This document shows, piece after piece, positions 42,765 through 51,745 of a DNA stretch of 64,000 nucleotides (position 1 is the stretch's first letter; the number at the start of each line of letters is the position of its first letter). The DNA is from Lachnospiraceae bacterium (GTDB lineage Bacteria; Bacillota; Clostridia; Lachnospirales; Lachnospiraceae), in the NCBI GenBank assembly GCA_017634975.1, contig JAGBMJ010000004.1:1-64000 (forward strand), given 5' to 3'. The notes beneath the pieces are model-generated. The model was not told the origin of the DNA. It did not search any database and saw only the letters and a program-made list of their open reading frames with translations. Position numbers and translations under genes: made by a program.

Positions 42765-43763
42765 ATGTCAGCAAGTATCAGAGTAAATGTAAGTGATAAG
42801 AAGAATACTTCGAATTGGTTTACATCGCGAAAAGGTCAGAGGATCATTATCATATTCTGTTTTATGATCATTCCGCTGCTTCTGCTTTTTACATTTACAT
42901 ATCTGCCGTTTGGCAAGATGGTGGGTTTTAGTTTTTACAAGATGAAGTACATCGGAGAAAGAAAGTTTGTAGGTCTGAAAAACTATGCCAGAGTATTTAC
43001 GGATCCGGACTATTTCAGATCGCTCAAGTTGAGTTTTTATTATATGGCCGGCTCTATGGTGCAATTGGTGATCTCTCTGTATCTGGCAACAATATTGAGT
43101 TTTAAGATAAAAGGCGGGAATATATTTAAAGGATTTATGTTCTTTCCTTATCTGATCAATGGTATAGCGGTTGGTTTTATCTTTAAATTCTTCTTCACAC
43201 ATGGTTTTGTGCTGGATACGGTTCTCGGGTGGTTTGGGTTCAAAGCAGATCAGCTGCCGTACTGGCTCCGTGATCAGGGAATCAATAACTGGTCACTTGT
43301 AGGGACATCCGTATGGAGATATTTTGGACAGAATATGGTACTTTTTATCGGAGCGATCATGTCTGTTTCCGGGGATCTTTACGAAGCAGCTATGCTGGAT
43401 GGCTGTAATAAGTTTCAGCAGTTTTTCTATATCATCCTTCCGAATATTCGTACAGTACTGGTACTAAATGTGATCCTTTCGATCACAGGTTCGCTGAGTG
43501 CTTTTGAACCGCCATATGTTATTACGGGTGGTGCAAACGGAACGGCTACTTATTTTGTAAAAATGCACGAAGTGGCACATACATCACAAAAGGTCGGACA
43601 GGCTTCGGCGATGGCGGTTGTTTTGCTGATCATTATTCTGATCGCGACACTGGCACAGAATCTGTTCTTCAAATATGTGTTCCATAATGCGGAAGATGAA
43701 GGCCCGATGTTGAATGGTTCAGGTAAAAATCGTGTTCTGAATAGACGGAAAGGAGGCAGATGA
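42765..43763 (+). CDS. Sugar ABC permease, MalF type
   Basis: A 332-residue permease with six helices. The coupling loop reads EAAMLDGCNKFQQFFYIILP. First helix IIIIFCFMIIPLLLLFTFTY. The C-terminus is long and polar (AEDEGPMLNGSGKNRVLNRR). AAGAGGTTTT precedes the ATG. It pairs with the next gene, which overlaps or abuts it. Confidence 0.94.
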   Translation: MSASIRVNVSDKKNTSNWFTSRKGQRIIIIFCFMIIPLLLLFTFTYLPFGKMVGFSFYKMKYIGERKFVGLKNYARVFTDPDYFRSLKLSFYYMAGSMVQLVISLYLATILSFKIKGGNIFKGFMFFPYLINGIAVGFIFKFFFTHGFVLDTVLGWFGFKADQLPYWLRDQGINNWSLVGTSVWRYFGQNMVLFIGAIMSVSGDLYEAAMLDGCNKFQQFFYIILPNIRTVLVLNVILSITGSLSAFEPPYVITGGANGTATYFVKMHEVAHTSQKVGQASAMAVVLLIIILIATLAQNLFFKYVFHNAEDEGPMLNGSGKNRVLNRRKGGR

Positions 43764-43765
43764 TT

Positions 43766-44620
43766 ATGGAAAAAGACAACAACATGAGTATCATCAAAAA
43801 AAGGATTCTCGGTATTTTGAAATATGCATCGTTGGCAATCTTTGCGTTTATTGCAGTGCTTCCGCTGGTTTCGGTACTGATCACGGCGCTGAAGAGCAAT
43901 GAAGAATATGCAAGGACCAGTGTGATGTCTTTTCCCGAAAAGATCAATATCCAAAATTTTGCGGAAGCGTTTAAAACGGCAAATATGGGTACTGCTTTTT
44001 TGAATTCCACAGTGATACTGATCGTGGTGTTGCTGGTATCTACCATTATCGGAACGCAGCTGGCTTATGTTTTAAATCGTTTTAAATTTCGGGGAAACAG
44101 TCTGATCCGCAATCTTTTTCTGTTTGCAACACTCCTGCCGGGAATAGCAATGCAGGTATCGGTTTATGAGATTATGACCAAACTGCAGCTGATCAATCAT
44201 CTGTATGGCTATATCATCATGATGTGTGGAACGGATGTAATTTCAATCTATGTATATATACAGTATTTTGAAAATATCCCGCAGTCACTGGATGAATCCG
44301 GAATTATGGATGGAGCAGGTTATTTTCGGATCTACTGGTCTATCCTTTTACCGCTTTTAAAACCGGCAATTGTTACCAGCTGTGTGCTGAAGGGGGTCAG
44401 CACATACAATGAATATTATTGTGCGAATCTGTATCTGCAGGATAAAACGAGATATGCAACGGTAGCAACTTCTCTTTATACTTTTGTCGGGCCACTGGGG
44501 AGTCAGTACAATATGATCTGCGCAGGCGTGATCATTTCGCTTTTGCCGGCGTTAATTGTTTTTATCACTTGTCAGAATCAGATTTATTCCGGACTGACTT
44601 CGGGAGCTGTGAAAGGATGA
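43766..44620 (+). CDS. Sugar ABC permease, MalG type
   Basis: A 284-residue permease with six helices and the coupling loop DESGIMDGAGYFRIYWSILL. Start 43766 has AAAGGAGGC about eight bases upstream; ATG 43760 overlaps the previous stop and is the alternative. It forms the transmembrane pair with the MalF-type protein. Confidence 0.94.
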   Translation: MEKDNNMSIIKKRILGILKYASLAIFAFIAVLPLVSVLITALKSNEEYARTSVMSFPEKINIQNFAEAFKTANMGTAFLNSTVILIVVLLVSTIIGTQLAYVLNRFKFRGNSLIRNLFLFATLLPGIAMQVSVYEIMTKLQLINHLYGYIIMMCGTDVISIYVYIQYFENIPQSLDESGIMDGAGYFRIYWSILLPLLKPAIVTSCVLKGVSTYNEYYCANLYLQDKTRYATVATSLYTFVGPLGSQYNMICAGVIISLLPALIVFITCQNQIYSGLTSGAVKG

Positions 44621-44623
44621 TAT

Positions 44624-45994
44624 ATGATGAAAAATCCGGCTGGTGACAATGCGTATAACAGAGTAATGACAAGAGTATTTGATCTGATACTCATATCAGC
44701 TCTTGCCCTTCTCTTCAGTGCTCCGGTCATAACGGCAGGAGCGGCCTGGACAGCAGCTTGTGCATTGTTTATGAAGATGTCAAAGGGGCAGGAAGGAGCC
44801 ATCGTAAAATCCTATTACAAAGAGTTTTGCGGCAATCTGAAGGAGTCTGTCGGGGGATGGGTGATCAATCTGATGTTGATGGGGATTCTGACACTGGAAT
44901 TATTTCTTACAAGAGATGATGCGCTGCAGTACGGTATCATGATCGGACCGGTGATCTTATGTCTGGCGTATTTGTGCTGGTATCTGTGCCTGCGGGCGCG
45001 TTTTCGGGAAAATACGGTATCCGCGATTGTAAACGCACTGAAATTTACGATGGCAAATCTTCCTGTCAGTCTTTTCAGCGGAGGATCTATGATCTTTTGT
45101 ATCATTATTCTGTTTCGGTGCCCGATCCTGATTTCCTTTCTCCCGATAGCAGGGATCGCGTGTTTATTTTATCTGCCATCCTGCCTGATCGGAAAGAAGA
45201 TCGATGCGTATATGAAAGAAAAAAATCTGGTACGGGAGAATGAAACCGAAGAAACGGAAAGCGGGAGTTGTATACAGGGAGATGTAGAAGCACTGGTATC
45301 GTTAACCGCCGGAAGAACCGATGTTTCAAAGATAGACGGATTCTTTCATTATTTAAAAATCAGTTTAGTAAAGGAAGGCAGAAAGCTTCGGGAAATGAAG
45401 AAAAAAGAAAAAATCGGATATATTCTGACCTACTATCGCGGGATCCTGTATATGGGAATGTTGTTGATCGCCGTCGTTCTGATGCTGACAGGCAGACCCA
45501 CCGCTGCATCTGAAAATGAGATATTACGTATCGCTGTGATCAACAGCTGCCACAGCGACGGACAGTCCGATCAGGAAATATCCGAAAAACTGCTTCGGGA
45601 ACTGGCAGTGTATTCGCAGGAAACCTTTGCGGATGGAATCATAAGATATGACAGCAGTTATCAGATCGCGTATTCATTCGGAGGCCGTTATTACGGAAGC
45701 AGTGCGGCGAATGACAGTGATTACGATAAATTTTTCCTGAATATACGCAATGGGTGGATCGATGTGGCGATCGTACCGGAGAGTTTTGTGAAATACTGTG
45801 ATTTTCTGGGGGAAGTTTATGATGGAATTCCTGTGGATATCAGTGATGGTGGTTTTGTACAGGAAGCCGGTATTGATTTTGTCGGGGATAATGCCGGGGA
45901 ACGGTGTTATCTGATCCAGCCTTGCGGCGGAAAAAACCGGGAAGTTGCGGAACTATTGAAAAGCTATTTTGGAGAGGAGAACGAAAAGAGATGA
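44624..45994 (+). CDS. DUF624-type membrane protein with extra outer domain
   Basis: A 456-residue protein. Residues 1-205 resemble the YesL/DUF624 family, small membrane proteins found beside sugar ABC genes (FDLILISALALLFSAPVITA, then helices near 85, 100, 150, 170). A charged linker follows (about 205-285, EREMKKKEKIG-like), then a further helix (GILYMGMLLIAVVLMLTG) and an outer C-terminal domain of about 160 residues (ILRIAVINSCHSDGQSDQEI ... YFGEENEKR). Standard DUF624 proteins stop near 200 residues. The outer domain shows alternating beta/alpha patterns (IDVAIVPESFVKYCDF) as in a solute-binding lobe, which is inference. It is coupled to manA by ATGA. Confidence 0.72.
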   Translation: MMKNPAGDNAYNRVMTRVFDLILISALALLFSAPVITAGAAWTAACALFMKMSKGQEGAIVKSYYKEFCGNLKESVGGWVINLMLMGILTLELFLTRDDALQYGIMIGPVILCLAYLCWYLCLRARFRENTVSAIVNALKFTMANLPVSLFSGGSMIFCIIILFRCPILISFLPIAGIACLFYLPSCLIGKKIDAYMKEKNLVRENETEETESGSCIQGDVEALVSLTAGRTDVSKIDGFFHYLKISLVKEGRKLREMKKKEKIGYILTYYRGILYMGMLLIAVVLMLTGRPTAASENEILRIAVINSCHSDGQSDQEISEKLLRELAVYSQETFADGIIRYDSSYQIAYSFGGRYYGSSAANDSDYDKFFLNIRNGWIDVAIVPESFVKYCDFLGEVYDGIPVDISDGGFVQEAGIDFVGDNAGERCYLIQPCGGKNREVAELLKSYFGEENEKR

Positions 45995-46950
45995 AACAGG
46001 TCAGAAACAGTCTGATTCCGTTAAAACCGGTGCTTGTCAGCCGTGTATGGGGAGGAAAAAGACTGAAAACCGAATGGGGATATGAGAGTGAAAAAGACGA
46101 GGGACTGGGGGAGTGCTGGGCAGTGTCCTGCAATCAGCAGGTAGATAGTCTTGTAACGGATGGTTTTTATTCCGGAAAGTATCTCTCACAACTGTGGAAG
46201 GAGGAGCCACAGCTCTTCGGAAAAAAAGAAAAGGATGCCGAATTCCCGCTTCTGGTGAAGATGATCGATGCAAAGGGAGATCTGTCCATTCAGGTACATC
46301 CGGATGATGCTTATGCAGGGAAACATGAACACAGTAAAGGGAAAAGAGAATGCTGGTATATTCTGGATTGTCCGGAGAATGCAGAACTGATCGTTGGAAA
46401 TAATGCGAAGGATCGTGAAGAATTCAACCGTATGATCAAAGATAAAAGGTGGGGACAGTTATTGAAAAGAATCCCGGTGAAACCGGGGGATTTCCTGCAG
46501 ATCGAGCCCGGGACGCTTCATGCGATCACATCCGGTGTTGAATTGTTGGAAGTGCAGCAGAACAGTGATGTGACTTATCGGATCTATGATTATGACCGGC
46601 AGGAAAATGGCAAGCCACGCGAGCTGCATCTCCGGCAGGGTATGGATGTAGCGATTGTTCCGGATATGTTTTCGGAAAAGAGCGTTATTCATACGGCCGG
46701 TCGGGATAATCTGCTGCAAAAACTCGTTTCCACGCCGGATTATACTATCTGGACGATCGGCATCAACGGAGTTGCTTCGATCGGACGGCTTACAGACAGT
46801 TTCCTGATCTGCAGCGTGATCAAAGGAAGCGGACGGCTGAATGGTATAGAATTGGAAAAGGGAATGCACTTTATCGTTCCCAATGGATATCCGATGGATC
46901 GGTTGGAAGGAAAGATGAGAATCAATCTTGCAGCCCCGGTATATGATTAA
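45991..46950 (+). CDS. manA: Mannose-6-phosphate isomerase, type I
   Basis: Zn enzyme interconverting mannose 6-phosphate and fructose 6-phosphate, 319 residues. Zn ligands are in SIQVHPDDAYAGKHE and the later PGTLHAI. The start is WGGKRLKTEWGY. ATG 45991 overlaps the previous stop. As the last gene of the GH130 operon it carries mannose into glycolysis, once mannose 1-phosphate is converted to the 6-phosphate by a mutase not seen here. A terminator follows. Confidence 0.95.
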   Translation: MKQVRNSLIPLKPVLVSRVWGGKRLKTEWGYESEKDEGLGECWAVSCNQQVDSLVTDGFYSGKYLSQLWKEEPQLFGKKEKDAEFPLLVKMIDAKGDLSIQVHPDDAYAGKHEHSKGKRECWYILDCPENAELIVGNNAKDREEFNRMIKDKRWGQLLKRIPVKPGDFLQIEPGTLHAITSGVELLEVQQNSDVTYRIYDYDRQENGKPRELHLRQGMDVAIVPDMFSEKSVIHTAGRDNLLQKLVSTPDYTIWTIGINGVASIGRLTDSFLICSVIKGSGRLNGIELEKGMHFIVPNGYPMDRLEGKMRINLAAPVYD

Positions 46951-47000
46951 GAATGGTTCCGTAATTGAAAACCATCCGGGTATGATATGCATTGACACAG

Positions 47001-47020
47001 GGGTTCCGCTTGCGGAACCC
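47001..47020 (+). terminator. Terminator of mannoside operon
   Basis: GGGTTCCGC (47001-47009) / GCGGAACCC (47012-47020), a 9-bp perfect stem (the innermost pair would open to leave a tetraloop), followed by TTATTTACTTT, a moderate T-run. Confidence 0.75.
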
Positions 47021-47105
47021 TTATTTACTTTATAGAAAATGTTTTGGAATTCCTATTATGCAAACTGTATCGGGAGAAGCGCATGAGTTCATACGAAAAT
47101 CGGTG

Positions 47106-47160
47106 TTGACATTCTATGAACAATGATGTAAAATGTTCATAGAATATTAGTTACAACTAA
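47106..47160 (+). promoter_or_regulatory. Promoter and operators of TetR-MATE operon
   Basis: TTGACA (47106-47111), 17-nt spacer, TAAAAT (47129-47134). A perfect 12-bp inverted repeat ATTCTATGAACA (47111-47122) / TGTTCATAGAAT (47134-47145), 11 nt apart, covers the promoter. A second dyad TTAGTT-AC-AACTAA lies at 47147-47160, near the transcription start. Both are good candidates for autorepression by the TetR protein. Confidence 0.85.
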
Positions 47161-47193
47161 CATATAGATGGTATATATCGCATGGAGGGCGGG

Positions 47194-47799
47194 ATGGGAA
47201 AAGCATTTTCGGAGGAAGAACGTGCACAGGTACAGGAGAAGCTCCGCCGCGTGGGACTGAAGCTGCTGGCAGAGAGCGGAATCAGGAATGTCTCTATCCG
47301 CAGGCTGACGCAGGAGGTGGGGATCGCACAGGGAGGCTTCTATACGTTTTACCGTGATAAGGAAGATTTTGTCATAGATCTGATGTGTCTGCGTGTGCGG
47401 GAAAAGACGCAGGGGATGCTGGATCGGAAAGAAGATACGCTGGCTGATCCGGGAACCTTCCTGGTGGAATTGTTTTACCGGGAAGGTATGCATCTGAAAG
47501 AGAATAAGGCGTTTCAAAACAGAGAGAGCGGATCGATCGAGTTTTGGACAAGGGCATCCAAAGAGGGTGAGAACGAAATCCGTGAAACCTATCGGGATTT
47601 TTTAGAGCAGCTGTTAGCGTATTGGCGGAGCAATGGGCTGCAGATCGAATGCGATACGGATGGGATCATGAATGTGGGAATGGCGGCAGGTGTGTTATTC
47701 ACGAATGCAGGTTTTATGGAGGAAGGATACTTCGCACAGATTTATCGGACTTTCTGCGAAGCAGAGGTCGCACGCTTTTTTAAGGTGGTGAGAAAGTGA
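47194..47799 (+). CDS. TetR-family regulator
   Basis: A 201-residue repressor. The helix-turn-helix is VSIRRLTQEVGIAQGGFYTF followed by YRDKEDF. The C-terminal ligand domain is unassigned. Start 47194 follows GGAGGGCG; an ATG at 47182 contains that site. It overlaps the MATE gene by 4 nt. It is the first gene of an operon with a MATE pump and a phosphotransferase-like enzyme, so its ligand is probably a drug or toxic compound handled by both. Confidence 0.92.
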   Translation: MGKAFSEEERAQVQEKLRRVGLKLLAESGIRNVSIRRLTQEVGIAQGGFYTFYRDKEDFVIDLMCLRVREKTQGMLDRKEDTLADPGTFLVELFYREGMHLKENKAFQNRESGSIEFWTRASKEGENEIRETYRDFLEQLLAYWRSNGLQIECDTDGIMNVGMAAGVLFTNAGFMEEGYFAQIYRTFCEAEVARFFKVVRK

Positions 47800-49226
47800 G
47801 TGATGAACAAAGGCGGGAAGAAAGGGTACTTAGGATCACGACCGGGAGTTTATATCCGCTGCTGGTAAAGATGGCGATCCCTTCCATGATCGGAATGATC
47901 GTAAGTACGGCCTACAATCTGACGGATACCTACTTTGTCGGAAAGCTGAATGATGCGGTACTTACGGCTTCGGTGGGTGTAGTCTTCAGTTTTGTTTCCG
48001 TGATCCAGGCCATCGGATTCTGGATCGGCTATGGATCGGGAAATTATATCTCCCGTATGTTGGGAAAAAAGGAAAATGAAAAAGCGGAAGAAATGGCAGC
48101 GACCGGTGTACTCCTGGCTGTTTTTGCAGGGATGATCCTGATGGGGGCCGGGCTGGTCTTTCTGAAGCCGGTGGCGATCCTGATGGGCGCCGGAGAAGAA
48201 GCGGCACTCTTAAACGCCACGATGCGTTACCTGCGTATCACGGTCTGCAGCGTACCGGTGATGTTACTGTCCAACGTGCTCTATAACGAGCTGCGTCTGG
48301 CAGGCAGTTCAAAGAACAGTGTCATAGGACTTCTGGCCGGTATGGGCATCAATATGATTCTGGATCCGCTTTTTATCCTGAAATTGGACCTTGGTGTGGA
48401 AGGTGCAGCGTATGCAAGCTTTTTGGGACAGGTCACGGGAACGATCCTTTTGTATGTACAGACCTGTAAGAACGGTAACGTTCCGATCCGGCTGCGGAAA
48501 GCGAGACACGATATCGGATATCTGAAGATCATATTTGCAGGCGGAGCCCCGAATTTTTGCAGACAGGGGATCAGCAGTATATCTTCGGTACTGGTAAATC
48601 GTGTGGCTGCAGGCTTTTCTGTGGAGGCGCTGGCGGCGGTCACGATCACGGGGAAAGTGGCGTATATTGCCTATGCACTGGTGATTGGTTTTGGACAGGG
48701 CTTCCAGCCAATCTGTGCGATGAACTACGGAGCAAAAAAATTCGGCCGGATCCGTAAGGCTTTCTTTATGACGCTGATAACCGTGACGGTGTTTCTGCTC
48801 CTTGCCACGGCAGTGCTTGTCCTGAAAGGAGAAGCGATCCTCGGAGCATTTACGGAGGAAGAGACGGTGTTGATACTCTCAAAGCGGATCCTGCAGGCAC
48901 AGTGTGTGGTGCTGCCTTTTATGGGGTATTACATTCTGATCGGAATGCTGCTGCAGAACATAGGCAGATTTGCGCTGGCCACTTCGGTAACAACACTGGA
49001 AAACGGCTTCTGTCTGATCCCTTCGCTGTATATGAACTGCTATTTGTTCGGGGAGAACGGGCTGGTCTGGTATAAACCGGTGGCCGGCGGAGCGGCATTA
49101 CTGATCTCCTTGTTCATCGGGACGTATGCGTGGAGAAAATATCTGGGAGAAGAAGTTTCAAAGGGGAAGATTTGCAAAACGACAGAAAAAGGAGTGCTTG
49201 GAAATGAAATATCTGAATCGCTTTGA
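47796..49226 (+). CDS. MATE-family exporter, drug-operon
   Basis: A 476-residue, twelve-helix MATE transporter with a GTG start inside the TetR stop region; AAGGTGGTG is the ribosome site. The opening LYPLLVKMAIPSMIGMIVST, AYNLTDTYFVGKL and GQGFQPICAMNYGAKKFGRI are typical of the MepA/NorM-like branch. The C-terminal 22 nt overlap the next gene. The set TetR-MATE-modifying enzyme suggests export plus inactivation of one compound. Confidence 0.93.
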   Translation: MSDEQRREERVLRITTGSLYPLLVKMAIPSMIGMIVSTAYNLTDTYFVGKLNDAVLTASVGVVFSFVSVIQAIGFWIGYGSGNYISRMLGKKENEKAEEMAATGVLLAVFAGMILMGAGLVFLKPVAILMGAGEEAALLNATMRYLRITVCSVPVMLLSNVLYNELRLAGSSKNSVIGLLAGMGINMILDPLFILKLDLGVEGAAYASFLGQVTGTILLYVQTCKNGNVPIRLRKARHDIGYLKIIFAGGAPNFCRQGISSISSVLVNRVAAGFSVEALAAVTITGKVAYIAYALVIGFGQGFQPICAMNYGAKKFGRIRKAFFMTLITVTVFLLLATAVLVLKGEAILGAFTEEETVLILSKRILQAQCVVLPFMGYYILIGMLLQNIGRFALATSVTTLENGFCLIPSLYMNCYLFGENGLVWYKPVAGGAALLISLFIGTYAWRKYLGEEVSKGKICKTTEKGVLGNEISESL

Positions 49227-51645
49227 AGAGATCCGAAAAGAGGATGTGGCGAGTGCCGGTGGAAAGGGAGCCAATCTGGGGGAGATGACAGCAGCCGGGA
49301 TCCCGGTACCGCCCGGAGCGGTACTCATGGCGGCAGCTTATGATCGGTATATGGAGAAAAACAGCATCGTTCCGGAAAAAGCGGAGAATGCACAGGCGTT
49401 ACGGGATGCGATCATGCAGGGGACGATGCCGGGAGATATCGCAGAAGAGCTGCGCACCTTTTATGCATCGATGGGCAGGAATACCCGTGTGGCAGTCCGG
49501 TCCTCTGCGACAGCGGAAGACCTGGAAGATGCCAGTTTTGCCGGACAGCAGGAAACCTATCTGAATGTGCAGGGGGAAGAAGAACTGCTGGCAAAAGTAA
49601 AAGCCTGCTATGCTTCTCTGTGGGGAGACCGTGCGGTCAGTTATCGGAAAAATTCTGGGCATGATCGAGAACACGTTGCACTGGCTGTGGTGATACAGGA
49701 GATGGTAGAGAGTGATGCGGCCGGAGTCATGTTTACCGCGGATCCTGCGGGAAATCCGGAAAATATACATATCAATGCTTCCTATGGATTGGGAGAAGCA
49801 GTGGTATCCGGTATCGTAAGTCCGGATGAATATATCTGTGACAGAACCGGAACGACGATCAAGGAAGTCATCGGAAGTAAGGAATGTATGATCGTATATG
49901 GTACAAATGGCACAAATGGCACAGAGAAAAAGAATGTGGATGCTAACCGGCGAAATACAAAGGTGCTTTCAAAAGAAGAGATCGGAAAGCTGGTGCGGGA
50001 AGGACTGCGGATCGAGAAGCACTACGGACATCCGATGGATATTGAGTGGGCGGTCAAAGAGGACAGGATATACATTTTACAGGCCAGAGCAATCACGACA
50101 CTCGGAAACCGGACAGAACAGATCTTTTCGGAGTCGGATTTTTCGCACTATCCGAAGGTGAAAGCGGCAAAAGGGGCAGAACGTGAAAGTGTTCTTTTCA
50201 ATCTCGAGAAAACACCGACCCCATATTATCCGTTAGACCATGACTTTGGCGGTTATGTGGGAGAACAGAAAGGAATTCTTTTTGAGGAGATCGGTATACG
50301 TTTCGGGGACAGTATGTATCCGATCGATGACGATGGGGTGAATTTTTTGGGTGGGAGAAAGCTGAGATTTACAAAAAATGTATTACAGATCCCGAAGTAT
50401 CTTCGCCGGATCAAAGATGCGGACGGAAATGCTGCGGCAGCATATGCGTCGCTGGAGGACTGTACTCGTATGCTTGCGAAGGAAAAAGCAGGTAAAGCAG
50501 AGACCATGCAGGAGATCGGCAGTGCGCTTAAGCGGATGCATGATCTGATCGGGAAGACTGCGTACGACCGGTTTTTGTATGCACTATTCCCAAATGCGAT
50601 CGAGAGTATGAAGGCAAATAAGGAAATGCGGAAGTGGGGAAAAGATCTGAATTCCTACGATCTGCTGGAGGGGCTGTCTTATGTGACGGCGGATCTGAAC
50701 CGCGAAATGGCTGAACTGGCGGCTTGGATCCGGACAGATGGAGAAATGAAAGAGACGGTCCTGCATAAGAACTATGAAGAAATACTTGCAGCGTATCCGG
50801 AACTGGGGAAGGAATTTGCTGCTTTTTTGGAAAAATACGGAAGCAAATCGGATTTTAACTGTTATTGCTTTGTTGCAAGATCCTGGCGGGAAGAGCCGGG
50901 AAGGTTTTTAAAAGTGCTGCGTCCCATGGTGAAAAAAGAAGAGGATTGTGTACCTGGAAAAGAAGAAGGAATGGAAAAATATCGTGAGATCCTTCGGCAG
51001 GCTAAGGCAAATATGAGCATCAAAAAGTATCGGGCATTTGAAAAGAGAACGGAAGCACTCAGGCAGTATCATTATATCCGTGAGGCAACGCAGTATCTGT
51101 GGGAGTCGGAGTTTGAATATTGCCGGGAGCTGCTGCGCCGGTTGGAGAAGGCGAGCGGAAAGGCTTATGAAGACAATCTGTACCTGTTCAAAGATGAGCT
51201 TTTTGATACATGTGAGAGAGGCTGGACGGATCAGACAGATGAACTGGTGAAGCGAAGGAAAGAAAAACGCCCATTAGCGGAAGCCTATTGGAATAAAGTA
51301 ATGAAGGATGCACTGGAAAGCGACGAGGAAGGCATTGTGGGGATCGGCGGATCGGGCGGACAGGCTTCCGGGAAAGTGTGTATCGTACATTCACCACAGG
51401 AGTTTGATAAACTCTCGGAAGGCGATATCCTGGTCTGCACCTATACGGATCCGGAATGGACACCGTTGTTCTGCCTGGCCGCAGGCGTGGTAGTGGATAC
51501 CGGAGGGACGCTTTCCCATGCAGCGATCGTAGCGAGAGAATATCATATCCCGGCGGTGCTGGCCACCGGAGACGCAACGAAAAAACTGAAGGATGGCGAC
51601 CGGGTAATGGTGGACGGGAATAGCGGAAAAGTAGTCGGATTGTAA
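49204..51645 (+). CDS. Rifamycin phosphotransferase-like dikinase
   Basis: An 813-residue enzyme related to PEP synthase. Residues 1-310 are the ATP-grasp domain (ASAGGKGANLGEMTAAGIPV, VRSSATAEDLEDASFAGQQE, ILQARAITTL). About 315-715 is a helical middle domain. The last 100 are the swivelling domain with phospho-carrier His772 in GGTLSHAAIVARE. The PEP/pyruvate TIM barrel of PEP synthase is absent; its order and length instead match rifamycin phosphotransferase (about 865 residues), which uses ATP to phosphorylate the drug and releases AMP and phosphate. Start 49204 has AAAAGGAG and overlaps the MATE gene. A GTNGTNGT microrepeat lies near residue 234. The substrate is inferred. Confidence 0.8.
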   Translation: MKYLNRFEEIRKEDVASAGGKGANLGEMTAAGIPVPPGAVLMAAAYDRYMEKNSIVPEKAENAQALRDAIMQGTMPGDIAEELRTFYASMGRNTRVAVRSSATAEDLEDASFAGQQETYLNVQGEEELLAKVKACYASLWGDRAVSYRKNSGHDREHVALAVVIQEMVESDAAGVMFTADPAGNPENIHINASYGLGEAVVSGIVSPDEYICDRTGTTIKEVIGSKECMIVYGTNGTNGTEKKNVDANRRNTKVLSKEEIGKLVREGLRIEKHYGHPMDIEWAVKEDRIYILQARAITTLGNRTEQIFSESDFSHYPKVKAAKGAERESVLFNLEKTPTPYYPLDHDFGGYVGEQKGILFEEIGIRFGDSMYPIDDDGVNFLGGRKLRFTKNVLQIPKYLRRIKDADGNAAAAYASLEDCTRMLAKEKAGKAETMQEIGSALKRMHDLIGKTAYDRFLYALFPNAIESMKANKEMRKWGKDLNSYDLLEGLSYVTADLNREMAELAAWIRTDGEMKETVLHKNYEEILAAYPELGKEFAAFLEKYGSKSDFNCYCFVARSWREEPGRFLKVLRPMVKKEEDCVPGKEEGMEKYREILRQAKANMSIKKYRAFEKRTEALRQYHYIREATQYLWESEFEYCRELLRRLEKASGKAYEDNLYLFKDELFDTCERGWTDQTDELVKRRKEKRPLAEAYWNKVMKDALESDEEGIVGIGGSGGQASGKVCIVHSPQEFDKLSEGDILVCTYTDPEWTPLFCLAAGVVVDTGGTLSHAAIVAREYHIPAVLATGDATKKLKDGDRVMVDGNSGKVVGL

Positions 51646-51668
51646 TTGTGAATTCTTTGGGATCCTTA

Positions 51669-51709
51669 TTGACAAAATATGTTTGATAAAATATAATTAA
51701 TTCAAACAT
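51669..51709 (+). promoter_or_regulatory. Consensus promoter with OhrR-type dyad
   Basis: TTGACA (51669-51674), 17-nt spacer, TATAAT (51692-51697), perfect in both boxes. The dyad ATGTTTGA (51679-51686) / TCAAACAT (51702-51709) flanks the -10 box. OhrR encoded in the same operon is the likely binder. Confidence 0.85.
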
Positions 51710-51745
51710 ATAAAGCCGGCAATCATACAGAAGGAGGACAAAGCA

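Noticed and set aside
49204..51645. Annotation as PEP synthase
   Set aside because: The PEP/pyruvate-binding barrel is absent and domain order matches rifamycin phosphotransferase-like enzymes.
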